Shown here: piece after piece, positions 25,678 to 34,282 of the stretch
How positions within the stretch are numbered: position 1 is the first letter of the stretch
Layout of the letters: the number at the start of each line of letters is the position of its first letter
NCBI RefSeq assembly: GCF_017745095.1
Contig: NZ_JAGHZZ010000006.1
Coordinates: 62,001-126,000, forward strand
Source of the DNA: Sporocytophaga sp.
GTDB lineage: Bacteria > Bacteroidota > Bacteroidia > Cytophagales > Cytophagaceae
Length of the DNA stretch: 64,000 bases
Reading direction: 5' to 3'
Made by a program: the position numbers and the translations under genes
The notes under the pieces: generated by a model
What the model saw: the letters and a program-made list of their open reading frames with translations, nothing else
The model's database searches: none
What the model was told of the DNA's origin: nothing

Positions 25678-28600
25678 ATGACACATCAATTAAAGTCTTT
25701 ATTGAAAACTGGACTGGCATTGCTGCTCTGCTTGTTTTCACAATTATCGATTGCCAGAGACTATGAAGCTCCCAAAGCTCAGACAGCTCCGGTAATAGAT
25801 GGAGTTGGAAGCGATGCCTGCTGGGCTTCAGCAAACTGGTATTACATAGATCAGACTTGGCTGGGCTCAACACCAACAGCAGCTGATTTTTCAGGAAGAT
25901 TTAAAGCTTCATGGGATTCCAATAAACTTTATATCTTAGGAGAAATTACCGACGATGTTTTAAGTGACAAGACAGCAGCTCCACTCACGAACTACTGGGA
26001 AGATGATTGCTTTGAAGTCCTTTTGGATGAAAACAAATCCGGAGGCGAACACGAAAAAAATTACAACGCTTTTGCTTATCACATTTCTACACTATTAGAT
26101 GCTGTGGATGTAGGTGTCGATGGCAATCCCCACCTTTTCAATGATCATGTCACTGTAAAATGGACTAAAAACGGTAATGTATATACATGGGAAGTCGCTA
26201 TAACAATGTATACAGATGCATTTGTATATGGAGCTACAAACAATCCCAAAGCAAATCTTGTAGCAAACAAAAAAATCGGTCTTGCTATGGCCTATTGCGA
26301 CAATGATGGAGCTTCCAGCCGTGATAACTTTATGGGTTCTGAAATAGTGACAGGATCTGATAAAAACATTGCTTATAAAACCGCAGATATATTTGGAACT
26401 TTGACATTAGTTGAATCTTCTGTTCCTACCGCTTCTTTTGTTCATTCTGTTGTTGCTTCCAATCTTGCAAATCCAACAGTAATGGTATGTGCTCCAGATG
26501 GTAGAATTTTTGTCTGTGAGCAGGAAGGAAAACTCAGAATCATTAAAAATGGAAATTTACTATCTACTCCCGCAGTTACTGTTCAAACGGCAGTTTATCT
26601 ACCTCAGTTTGGTAACTATAGCGAAAGAGGCTTGATTGGACTTGCTTTTGACCCTGATTTTGCAAACAACAATTACATATATCTTTACTACACTGTTAAC
26701 TCCAACGGAATCCACAATAGAGTGAGCCGTTTTACTCTGAATGGGGATGTAGTCGTTTCAGGCAGCGAATTAGTTCTTTTAGAACTGGAGACATTAAGTG
26801 ATCAGTCTGTCAGCCACAATGGCGGAGCCATGGCATTTGGGAAAGATGGAAAACTGTACATTGCAACAGGGGAAAATCAACAAAAGGTAACTCCTCCTGT
26901 TTCTCAAAACCTGGACAATTATTTTGGTAAAATACTTAGAATTAATTCTGATGGAACAGCTCCGGCAGACAATCCATTTCCTACAGGTTCAGAAAAGAGA
27001 AAAAGGGTTTGGTCTTACGGCTTAAGAAATCCATTTACGTTTGACATACAACCTGGTACAGGTAAAATTTTTGTAAATGATGTGGGACAAGATGCTTGGG
27101 AAGAAATAAACGATGTCACTATTGGTGGCAAGAATTATGGATGGCCTACAGCAGAAGGTGTTTCCAGCAATCCTGACTTTACTAATCCTGTATATGTATA
27201 TGGACATCCTACTTCAGATAGCACAGGGTGTGCAATTACAGGAGGAACGTTCTTTAATCCTGAAACTACCAATTACCCTTCTAAATACATTGGCAAGTAT
27301 TTCTTTATGGATTATTGCAACAACTGGATAAACTTTATTGACCCTGCCAACAACTTTAAGAGACAGACCTTCTCCTCCAACGTTGCCGGAGCTCCTATTG
27401 CAATTGATGCAGGAATAGATGGTAATATTTATTATCTAAGCAGATCTAATTCTGCAGTATATAAAATAGTTTATTCAGGAAATTCTTCTCCTGAAATTGT
27501 AAACCAACCTCAGAGTGCCAATATTTTCGAAACTCAGCCTGTTACCTTTTCTGTAACCCTTACTGGTACTGCTCCTTTTACATATCAGTGGATGAAAAAT
27601 GGAGTGGATATTCCTAATTCAAATTCAGCTACATATTCAATAGCCTCAACAACAACAACAGATGCCGGAGACTATTCAGTTAAAGTAACTAATGCCTCAG
27701 GCTCTGTAACGAGTAATATTGCTACGCTTACTGTAGGACCGAAAAATTCAAAACCCGTAGCAACTATCTTAACTCCTACAAATGGAACACTCTATAAAGG
27801 TGGAGATGTAATCACGTTTAGTGGTTCAGGTACAGACCCTGAAGATGGTACTTTACCAGCCTCTTCCTTTACCTGGTTTTTTAATTTACATCATAATACA
27901 CACGTGCATGATGGACTTCCTTTAACTGGTATCCAAAATGGAACTTTTACCATTCCAGTTTCAGGAGAAACCGAAGATAATGTCTGGTTCAGAATCAAAC
28001 TTGTCGTTAAAGACAATCTTGGTTTAACGGACACTACCTATGTTGAAATTTTCCCTAAAAAATCAACAATTACTTTGGCTACAGAGCCAGCAGGCTTGCA
28101 GGTAAAAGTTGACGGACAACCCAAAACTACCCCGTATTCTACCCTTTCGGTACAGGGTATAGAAAGGTCAATCAGTCCGGTTTCTCCACAATCTGTTAAT
28201 GGTATTCCTTACGTATTTGATCATTGGGTTCATGGAGGAAGTGCTGATCAGATCATCTCTACCCCTCTGACCAATACTACATACACTGCGGTGTTTAAGA
28301 AAATTTATCAGGATACATCTTCCTATTCTCCAATACACGATGCCTACGTTCAAAATGCAAAATACGATACTACATTTAAGAGTAAGACTTATGGAACACT
28401 TGATCCGCAATTCCTAATCTCAAAAGTACTTTTACCAGAAGGTAATAACAGAAATACTTTTATCACTTTTGACATTTCTGACTATAAAGACAGTATTTTA
28501 TCTGCCAAGCTAAAACTGTATGGCTATATAGAAGAAACAGATACAGATAAAAAATCTTCAATAGCTGTAGGGGTTTATACTTCCTCAACAAACTGGACAG

Positions 28601-31389
28601 AAAATACTATTACATGGAACAATCAGCCTACTATATCCTCTGTAGCTCTTGATACGACCGTGGTGAATGGATATACTTACAATACATATTACTGGGATGT
28701 AACTAAATATATCAAAAGTGAAAGAGCTGCAGGAAGAACCAAAATTACTTTAGTTCTTAAAAATATAGAACAAAGTTTTCCAAGAATCTATTTCAACTCT
28801 AAAGAAAACACGAATGGTAACGGCCCTAAGCTAATGATTTTAGCTCCTTGTCAAGGACCTGCCCTTAATGCAACCCAAACCAATGCAACGTGCTATGGAG
28901 GAAACAATGGAACCATTGCTATCTCCGCAACAGGCGGGATAACACCTTACCAATATTCATGGACTAACGCATCCAGTACTTCTTCTACAGCAACTGGATT
29001 AACTGCCGGAGATTACAAAGTAACTGTTACTGACAATAAAGGTTGTTATTCAACAAAAACAATTACTATAACTCAGCCTGCGTCCATTGGCATTGCAATT
29101 GTAAAAACAGATGTAAGCTGTTTTGGTGGTAATAATGGAAGTGCTGTTGCAACTGCTTCAAATGGAAATACTCCATTCACCTATTCTTGGTCTCCATCTG
29201 GAGGAACAACTGCCACTGCGAACACCCTTACCGCCGGTGTATATACTTTGACCGTCACAGACTCTAAAAGCTGTAAAGCAACCTCAACTGTAACTATTTC
29301 AGAACCTGAACAACTTACTGCCTTTGCAAGCAAATCAGACGTAAGCTGCTTTGGAGGAAATAATGGAAGTGCTACTGTTGCGCCGACTGGCGGAACTTCT
29401 GGTTATACTTTCAGCTGGTCACCATCCGGAGGAACAACAGCTACTGCATCAAATCTCAGCACAGGGATCTATGTATGTAAAATTACAGATGCAAAATCTT
29501 GTTTTATTGAAAAGTCGGTTACGATAAATGGACCGTCTGCTGCATTAGCTGCTACAACTTCACAGAAAGATGTAACGTGTATCGATGGAAGTTCAGGAGA
29601 GGCTACAGTGACTCCATCTGGAGGAACCTCCCCTTATTTATACTCATGGTCCCCTTCGGGAGGAAGTGCTGCAAAAGCGACAGGTCTTTCCGCTGGTGTC
29701 TATACATGTCGTATCACAGATGCTAATGGTTGTAAAATTCAAAAATCTGTAACGATTACTTCACCATCTACACTTCAGGCTTCTCATGTACAAATGGATG
29801 TTACCTGTTTTGGAAAGTCTGACGGATCTGTGACTGTAACAGCAATTGGAGGTGGCGGTAACTATAGTTACAGCTGGTCTCCAGTAACCGGTTCAACAGC
29901 ATCTTTATCCGGACTTTCTGCTGGAAATTATGCCTGCACAATAAAGGATGACATCGGATGTTCAGTAACTGAAACCGTTACCATAAATCAGCCTGATGCC
30001 ATAAACGCCACGCCTATAATTTCCAATGTAAGCTGTTTTGCTGCAGCAAATGGTAGTGTAACGTTGAGCCCCACAGGAGGTACTCCTGCATATACATATG
30101 CATGGACGCCGTCAGGAGGTACAAGCGCAGTCGCAAGCAATCTTGCTCCAGGAAATTATAATGTTACCATTAAAGACAGTAAAAATTGCAGCATTACAAA
30201 ATCCGTAACAATTACTCAACCTCTCGCCTTGGAGGGAACAACTGAAGTCACCAATGCAAAATGTTTTGCGGACAACTCAGGTTCAATTTCTGTCAAGATT
30301 ACCGGAGGGACGAGTCCATATGACTATAACTGGAATCCTCCAGTTGTCACAGGACCAAATGCCACAAGCCTGTTCTCAGGAACTTATTCAGTGATTGTTA
30401 CTGATGCGAATGGCTGTAAAAAGGAATTTACCGAAATAGTGAATCAACCTGATCCAATGACTATCGTTTCTGCAACTACCAATCCAAGCTGCGAAGGCAA
30501 ATCTGATGGAGGAATTACGATATCATTAATTCTAGGAGGTACAGCACCATTTATGTATACTTGGAATACCGCTTCAACCGGAAATTCAATTTCAGATCTT
30601 GCCGCAGGAAATTATAGTGTACTAGTGCAAGATGGAAAAGGATGTACAGGAGTTAAAGATTTCACAATTACAGAACCACAATTAATAAATGTTTTTTCAA
30701 CAACGATTAATCCGAATTGTTCATATGATAAAAACGGATCTATTGAACTTAAAGTGAGCGGAGGTGCTATTCCATATAAATTTGAGTGGAGTAATGCTCT
30801 TACTACTAAAGATATCAGTGATCTAGCTCCAGGTAACTATACAGTAGTTATTACTGACAATCAAAACTGTAAGGCTACCAAATCAATTGAACTTGCAAGC
30901 AGTTCTTCCAAAATGACAGTAATCCCAACAATTGAGAATGAAGGTTGCCCGGGAGCAGCTGACGGTAGTATTAGCCTTGCTGTAAGCGGTGGGGTTCCTG
31001 AATATCAATTTGCCTGGGAAAATCATATATCTACATCTTCAAAACTAAGCAACATACAAGCTGGTACATTTTCATATACTGTGACTGATATGCTGGGTTG
31101 TAAAACATCAAGCACCTCAATTGTCGGAAATGGTATTTGTACCGGCATTACAGGTTCAATTGGAAAAGTTGATGATATTTTAATTTATCCTAACCCTACT
31201 ACAGAAAAAATTTCAATTGAAACTGACCTGAATATCAAGTCAGTTGTCATTCGTGACAACCTTGGTCGTATAGTACTCAGTCTTAAATCAGAGAACCAGA
31301 TTGATATGACTGACATGAGTAATGGAATTTACTTTATGGAAGTTGAAACAGACAGAGGTAAATCAATCAGAAAAATTTCAAAAGAATAA
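25678..31389 (+). CDS. Giant secreted protein: CBM9-like, PQQ sugar dehydrogenase, DNRLRE, ten SprB repeats, T9SS tail
   Basis: A 1903-residue exported protein. I use the ATG at 25678 rather than the in-frame TTG at 25642 because it begins directly at a signal peptide (MTHQLKSLLKTGLALLLCLF...). Domain order: CBM9/DOMON-like (about 36-245, APVIDGVGSDACW, WEDDCFEVLLDE); PQQ-dependent glucose/sorbosone dehydrogenase propeller (260-601) with SHNGGAMAFGKDGKLYIATGEN, whose His matches the soluble glucose dehydrogenase base, and SYGLRNPFTFDI; Ig-like (606-687); a PKD/cadherin-like stretch and a PEGA-like segment (696-873); DNRLRE/CBM96-like (883-1056); ten SprB repeats (1072-1825); T9SS sorting domain (1832-1903, LIYPNPTTEKISIE). 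Probably surface-attached and acts on, or binds, polysaccharide-derived sugars. Confidence 0.92.
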   Translation: MTHQLKSLLKTGLALLLCLFSQLSIARDYEAPKAQTAPVIDGVGSDACWASANWYYIDQTWLGSTPTAADFSGRFKASWDSNKLYILGEITDDVLSDKTAAPLTNYWEDDCFEVLLDENKSGGEHEKNYNAFAYHISTLLDAVDVGVDGNPHLFNDHVTVKWTKNGNVYTWEVAITMYTDAFVYGATNNPKANLVANKKIGLAMAYCDNDGASSRDNFMGSEIVTGSDKNIAYKTADIFGTLTLVESSVPTASFVHSVVASNLANPTVMVCAPDGRIFVCEQEGKLRIIKNGNLLSTPAVTVQTAVYLPQFGNYSERGLIGLAFDPDFANNNYIYLYYTVNSNGIHNRVSRFTLNGDVVVSGSELVLLELETLSDQSVSHNGGAMAFGKDGKLYIATGENQQKVTPPVSQNLDNYFGKILRINSDGTAPADNPFPTGSEKRKRVWSYGLRNPFTFDIQPGTGKIFVNDVGQDAWEEINDVTIGGKNYGWPTAEGVSSNPDFTNPVYVYGHPTSDSTGCAITGGTFFNPETTNYPSKYIGKYFFMDYCNNWINFIDPANNFKRQTFSSNVAGAPIAIDAGIDGNIYYLSRSNSAVYKIVYSGNSSPEIVNQPQSANIFETQPVTFSVTLTGTAPFTYQWMKNGVDIPNSNSATYSIASTTTTDAGDYSVKVTNASGSVTSNIATLTVGPKNSKPVATILTPTNGTLYKGGDVITFSGSGTDPEDGTLPASSFTWFFNLHHNTHVHDGLPLTGIQNGTFTIPVSGETEDNVWFRIKLVVKDNLGLTDTTYVEIFPKKSTITLATEPAGLQVKVDGQPKTTPYSTLSVQGIERSISPVSPQSVNGIPYVFDHWVHGGSADQIISTPLTNTTYTAVFKKIYQDTSSYSPIHDAYVQNAKYDTTFKSKTYGTLDPQFLISKVLLPEGNNRNTFITFDISDYKDSILSAKLKLYGYIEETDTDKKSSIAVGVYTSSTNWTENTITWNNQPTISSVALDTTVVNGYTYNTYYWDVTKYIKSERAAGRTKITLVLKNIEQSFPRIYFNSKENTNGNGPKLMILAPCQGPALNATQTNATCYGGNNGTIAISATGGITPYQYSWTNASSTSSTATGLTAGDYKVTVTDNKGCYSTKTITITQPASIGIAIVKTDVSCFGGNNGSAVATASNGNTPFTYSWSPSGGTTATANTLTAGVYTLTVTDSKSCKATSTVTISEPEQLTAFASKSDVSCFGGNNGSATVAPTGGTSGYTFSWSPSGGTTATASNLSTGIYVCKITDAKSCFIEKSVTINGPSAALAATTSQKDVTCIDGSSGEATVTPSGGTSPYLYSWSPSGGSAAKATGLSAGVYTCRITDANGCKIQKSVTITSPSTLQASHVQMDVTCFGKSDGSVTVTAIGGGGNYSYSWSPVTGSTASLSGLSAGNYACTIKDDIGCSVTETVTINQPDAINATPIISNVSCFAAANGSVTLSPTGGTPAYTYAWTPSGGTSAVASNLAPGNYNVTIKDSKNCSITKSVTITQPLALEGTTEVTNAKCFADNSGSISVKITGGTSPYDYNWNPPVVTGPNATSLFSGTYSVIVTDANGCKKEFTEIVNQPDPMTIVSATTNPSCEGKSDGGITISLILGGTAPFMYTWNTASTGNSISDLAAGNYSVLVQDGKGCTGVKDFTITEPQLINVFSTTINPNCSYDKNGSIELKVSGGAIPYKFEWSNALTTKDISDLAPGNYTVVITDNQNCKATKSIELASSSSKMTVIPTIENEGCPGAADGSISLAVSGGVPEYQFAWENHISTSSKLSNIQAGTFSYTVTDMLGCKTSSTSIVGNGICTGITGSIGKVDDILIYPNPTTEKISIETDLNIKSVVIRDNLGRIVLSLKSENQIDMTDMSNGIYFMEVETDRGKSIRKISKE
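28891..31145 (+). repeat. Ten tandem SprB-type repeats of 76 residues
   Basis: In-frame repeats, each opening with a Cys codon (28891, 29119, 29347, 29578, 29806, 30034, 30262, 30490, 30718, 30946). The period is 76 codons, once 77. Consensus: CFGGNNGSxTVxxTGGTxPYxYSWSPSGG, then LxAGxYxVTVTDxxGC and ITQP. The two cysteines per unit (first and after the TDxxG turn) could form disulfides. Similar repeats occur in SprB, the gliding adhesin of Flavobacterium. Repeats 2 and 3 are close at the DNA level. Confidence 0.92.
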
Positions 31390-31405
31390 CTTTATTTTTT
31401 TCTAT

Positions 31406-31435
31406 AAAAAGCTACCCCAACAGGTAGCTTTTTTT
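31406..31435 (+). terminator. Rho-independent terminator after the giant secreted protein gene
   Basis: An 11-bp stem, AAAAAGCTACC pairing with GGTAGCTTTTT, a 6-base loop and a run of T. Confidence 0.92.
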
Positions 31436-31619
31436 GTTTAATGGAGGTTCCATAAAATGCAACCAGATCAATTCTCGAAATTCTCAACTAAAAACAGATT
31501 AATTAGCTCGTGTTTTAGATTTTGAAAATTGTAAAATAAAAATTGTCTATTTTTTCGTACTGGGAGTGAATAGATTACAGAAAAAATAAAAAAAATATAG
31601 ACTTTTTTTTGAGAGACGC

Positions 31620-31650
31620 TTGCATTGTATCAATAAAAGGTATAGCTTTG
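31620..31650 (+). promoter_or_regulatory. Promoter of tRNA-Asp
   Basis: TTG at 31620-31622 and TAGCTTTG at 31643-31650, 20 bases apart, an essentially perfect Bacteroidetes housekeeping promoter (TTG, N19-20, TAnnTTTG). It is the best promoter match in the window and fits a stable-RNA gene. Confidence 0.8.
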
Positions 31651-31730
31651 CACCACCTTAAACGAAAGAGGTAGCCGAAACGGAAAGAAAGTTTAGGTTT
31701 TAAGATTAGAAAAGAGTTCTTGAAAATATT

Positions 31731-31804
31731 GGACTGGTAGTTCAGCTGGTTAGAATGCCGCCCTGTCACGGCGGAGGTCGCGGGTTCGAGTCCCGTCCAG
31801 TCCG
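31731..31804 (+). tRNA. tRNA-Asp (anticodon GTC)
   Basis: A 74-base cloverleaf. The acceptor stem GGACTGG pairs with CCAGTCC, followed by discriminator G. The D arm is GTTCAGCTGGTTAGAAT-like. The anticodon stem CCGCC/GGCGG encloses the loop CTGTCAC, placing GTC at 31765-31767. The T arm is GCGGGTTCGAGTCCCGT. CCA is not encoded (the next bases are CAA), so it is added after transcription. Strong promoter and terminator on either side; single-gene unit. Confidence 0.97.
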
Positions 31805-31805
31805 C

Positions 31806-31842
31806 AAAAAGCCTTCAGATTGAAAAATTTGAAGGCTTTTTT
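31806..31842 (+). terminator. Rho-independent terminator of tRNA-Asp
   Basis: AAAAAGCCTTCA pairs with TGAAGGCTTTTT-type sequence around an AT-rich loop; the T run completes a classic terminator 1 base after the tRNA. Confidence 0.9.
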
Positions 31843-31878
31843 GTTTTATATGCCTGTTTATTTTAATAAATTTAAAAT

Positions 31879-32451
31879 ATGAGAATTTTCATATTTATTA
31901 CCATTACACTTCTTTCCTTTAAGGCAACATTCGCTCAGGTCAATCTACCTAAAGATCAAAATGGGAAAATCACTTATACTGACATAATCGTTGATAGCGG
32001 AGCTAGTGCACAACAACTCTATATACAAGCAAAAAATTGGATTTACAAACATCATCAATCCACCTCAAAATCGATAGAGCTTGACTCGGCAGGTGGTAAG
32101 GTTATGGCTAAGGGATATTATCTGGTTTATAATAAGGGAGTGGTTTCAAAACAAGTTCATGGAGCAATCAGATATAATGTACTAATTGAAGTAAAAGACA
32201 ATAAATACCGATACAACTTTAGTAATTTTGTTTTTGAATATTATCAGCAAAACAGAAACTATCAGTATGTTCCAACTGGAAAAGAAAAGCCTTTAGAAGA
32301 TGAAAAATTTGCAGGATTTCAAAAATCCTGGGACAATCATAAATTAGACAATGATAAATTAATAAAAAATCAAATCAACAGTTTAAAATCAGCTATGAAG
32401 CATGTTGAAGAGGTAAAGCCTGCTCCTTCTAAACCAGCTGTTGAATGGTAA
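31879..32451 (+). CDS. Exported protein with DUF4468-like domain
   Basis: A 190-residue protein with a signal peptide (MRIFIFITITLLSFKATFAQ). The core (GKITYTDIIVDSGASAQQLYIQAKNWI, then GYYLVYNKGVV...GAIRYNVLIEVKDNKYRYNFSNF) matches the pattern of DUF4468, a Bacteroidetes domain with a TBP-like fold found in periplasmic proteins of unknown function. The C-terminal tail is Lys/Pro-rich. Its stop codon directly abuts the stop of the convergent phosphatase gene, with no base between. The biochemical role is not known. Confidence 0.82.
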   Translation: MRIFIFITITLLSFKATFAQVNLPKDQNGKITYTDIIVDSGASAQQLYIQAKNWIYKHHQSTSKSIELDSAGGKVMAKGYYLVYNKGVVSKQVHGAIRYNVLIEVKDNKYRYNFSNFVFEYYQQNRNYQYVPTGKEKPLEDEKFAGFQKSWDNHKLDNDKLIKNQINSLKSAMKHVEEVKPAPSKPAVEW

Positions 32452-33150
32452 TTATCTTAATTCGAGATTTTCAGAAAAAAACATTTCTTTTGTTTCAAGG
32501 TGGAGACAACATAAATAACCATACCTACCTGGGTTTAAAGCATAAACACAACCTCCATCAATATTAATCTCAAAATTTTCCTGAGAAGAATTTAACTTAG
32601 ATAGAATCCTTTCACGATCCATTGGAGTGTGCCCGTGTACTACTATCCGATTACCAGTCCTCAATGGGTCAACAACTGAATATCTTGTCCAAACAAGCAC
32701 ATCTTTTCCTGAAAAGATATTGTCAGATTTAAAGTCCAAGCCAGCATGAACCAGTATGTAATCTTCCAGTTCTATATATAGCTCAAGCCCTTTAAAAAAA
32801 GAAACGTACTTTTCGTCAAGTTCATGGATATTCGATACCCCAAAGCTCTTCAGCGAAGTATCCCCTCCATTTAACAACCACATTCTTTCATAAGTGCTAT
32901 CGGAAAAACTTTGAAGCAACATATCTTCATGATTTCCCAAAAGACATCTTACATTATGTCCTTTTTCTTTTAATTCAATAATATAATCTATTACACCTTT
33001 ACTATCAGGTCCCCGATCGATATAATCCCCCAGGAAATACAAAGTGTCTTGCTTGGTTAGATTAATAATTGATTCTACCATGTGCCTGAGTGTTATAGCA
33101 CACCCATGAATATCCGATAAAACAAATGACCTCATAAAACTTTCATTCAA
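32452..33150 (-). CDS. Calcineurin-like (PPP family) metallophosphoesterase
   Basis: A 232-residue phosphatase of the bacterial PPP/PrpA/ApaH-like group. The three signature blocks are present: SDIHGC (Asp13, His15), GDYIDRGPDS (Asp42, Asp45, Arg46) and LGNHEDML (Asn73, His74, Glu75). VHAGLDF and VVHGHTP give the remaining metal ligands. It could act on phosphoprotein or on dinucleotides; sequence alone does not decide. The ATG at 33150 overlaps the mechanosensitive channel stop by 4 bases. A second ATG (residue 6, MRSFVLSDIHGC) is also plausible and aligns better with homologues. Confidence 0.93.
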   Translation of the reverse strand: MNESFMRSFVLSDIHGCAITLRHMVESIINLTKQDTLYFLGDYIDRGPDSKGVIDYIIELKEKGHNVRCLLGNHEDMLLQSFSDSTYERMWLLNGGDTSLKSFGVSNIHELDEKYVSFFKGLELYIELEDYILVHAGLDFKSDNIFSGKDVLVWTRYSVVDPLRTGNRIVVHGHTPMDRERILSKLNSSQENFEINIDGGCVYALNPGRYGYLCCLHLETKEMFFSENLELR

Positions 33151-34229
33151 GCTGTAGGCAGACCTACTTTATCTTTATTTTCCTTAAAGTAAGTAATAAT
33201 ATCAGTTATAAGTTCTGTTTTCAGAGTTCCAGAAATTGATGGCTCGGAGAGGTATCTAAGCTTTGCTTGAATCCATGTGTTTTCATGGATTCTAAAGTCA
33301 ACTACAGGCCTATCATCAATGTGTTCTTCATCCACAGCTGTTTCTTTCAGAATTGAATGGTAAATCTTCACAGTTGATTCAAACTCCTCTCCTAGCTTTC
33401 TGTTTGCAATTTCCATCATTGATTTTTTCACGAAATCAAGATCACTTTCAAATGATATAAAAAAAGAAATTTCATCCCATATAAAAGGAAACAAAGGCCA
33501 AGAATAATTAATTACATGATGGCTCAGGATAATTGAGTTCGGAAATTTTGCTATCCTACCTGTAGGATGATCTGAAGCTAAAGCATCTCCCAATGTTTCC
33601 CAAATAGTAGTTTCAAGGTATCCGACATCAATAACATCGCCTGTAATATCTCCGATTCGGATTCTGTCTCCTACTCTGAATGGCTTATTTATAATAATAT
33701 AAATCCATGCTATAAAACTAGTAATAGGTGTTTGAAGGGCAAATCCAAGAACAAGTGAAATCAATCCCAGAGAAACTACTGCAGTGTACCAATTTGCAAA
33801 TAATATCGATACTATGATTAAGACTAATATAACCCCTGAAATCAGATTGAGAACCCTATTCAGATTGAACCTAGTTGCTGTTTCTTCTATACTGTTTATA
33901 AAAAAAACCTTAATCGATTTGGAAAGTGTAAGAACAAGCATCACACTCATGACAGCCTGTATGAGATTGGAACTTATCTGAAGCTGATGTGGAAGAAAAT
34001 TATTAAACACTTCCAGATCGAATATCAATCCAATTTTCAGAACATATTTTAGTATTGCAAGACAAAGCAACAATCCAAAATAGATTATCAGATACAGCTT
34101 ATCCTTCGCATTGACTGTGATAGTTACTTTCTTCTTAAGTCGCTTACGTTTGGATGAAGCTCTAAGAGCCATCTGTACATCATTTTTCCCTCTAATAAAA
34201 TCTTCTGTTACTGTTGAATCTTTATACAT
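33147..34229 (-). CDS. MscS-family mechanosensitive ion channel
   Basis: A 360-residue inner-membrane channel. There is a basic N-terminal tail (RASSKRKRLKKK), then hydrophobic segments at about 44-67, 85-112 and 128-147, and the pore helix region VVSLGLISLVLGFALQTPITSF (148-172). The MscS beta-domain follows: KPFRVGDRIRIGDITGDVIDVGYLETTI and SNSIILSHHV-like PNSIILSHHVINYS. The C-terminal domain is longer than in E. coli MscS and less conserved. Such channels open under membrane tension on osmotic downshock. The phosphatase gene overlaps its end by 4 bases, so they are co-expressed. Confidence 0.93.
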   Translation of the reverse strand: MYKDSTVTEDFIRGKNDVQMALRASSKRKRLKKKVTITVNAKDKLYLIIYFGLLLCLAILKYVLKIGLIFDLEVFNNFLPHQLQISSNLIQAVMSVMLVLTLSKSIKVFFINSIEETATRFNLNRVLNLISGVILVLIIVSILFANWYTAVVSLGLISLVLGFALQTPITSFIAWIYIIINKPFRVGDRIRIGDITGDVIDVGYLETTIWETLGDALASDHPTGRIAKFPNSIILSHHVINYSWPLFPFIWDEISFFISFESDLDFVKKSMMEIANRKLGEEFESTVKIYHSILKETAVDEEHIDDRPVVDFRIHENTWIQAKLRYLSEPSISGTLKTELITDIITYFKENKDKVGLPTA

Positions 34230-34282
34230 TTCGAGATATTGATTTTAGTGAATACAATATGACAAACATTGATATTACTATT

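Larger units (their letters stand above)
31390..31730. other. Intergenic region before tRNA-Asp
   Basis: 341 bases without a gene. It contains the terminator of the giant gene, an AT-rich stretch, and the tRNA promoter at 31620-31650. Between the promoter and the tRNA about 80 bases of leader would be transcribed and trimmed. Nothing else is recognised. Confidence 0.6.

Noticed and set aside
28891-31145. Direct repeats considered as a CRISPR array
   Set aside because: The period is about 228 bases, units are in frame and diverged, and encode SprB-type protein repeats inside one gene; no short identical repeats with unique spacers.
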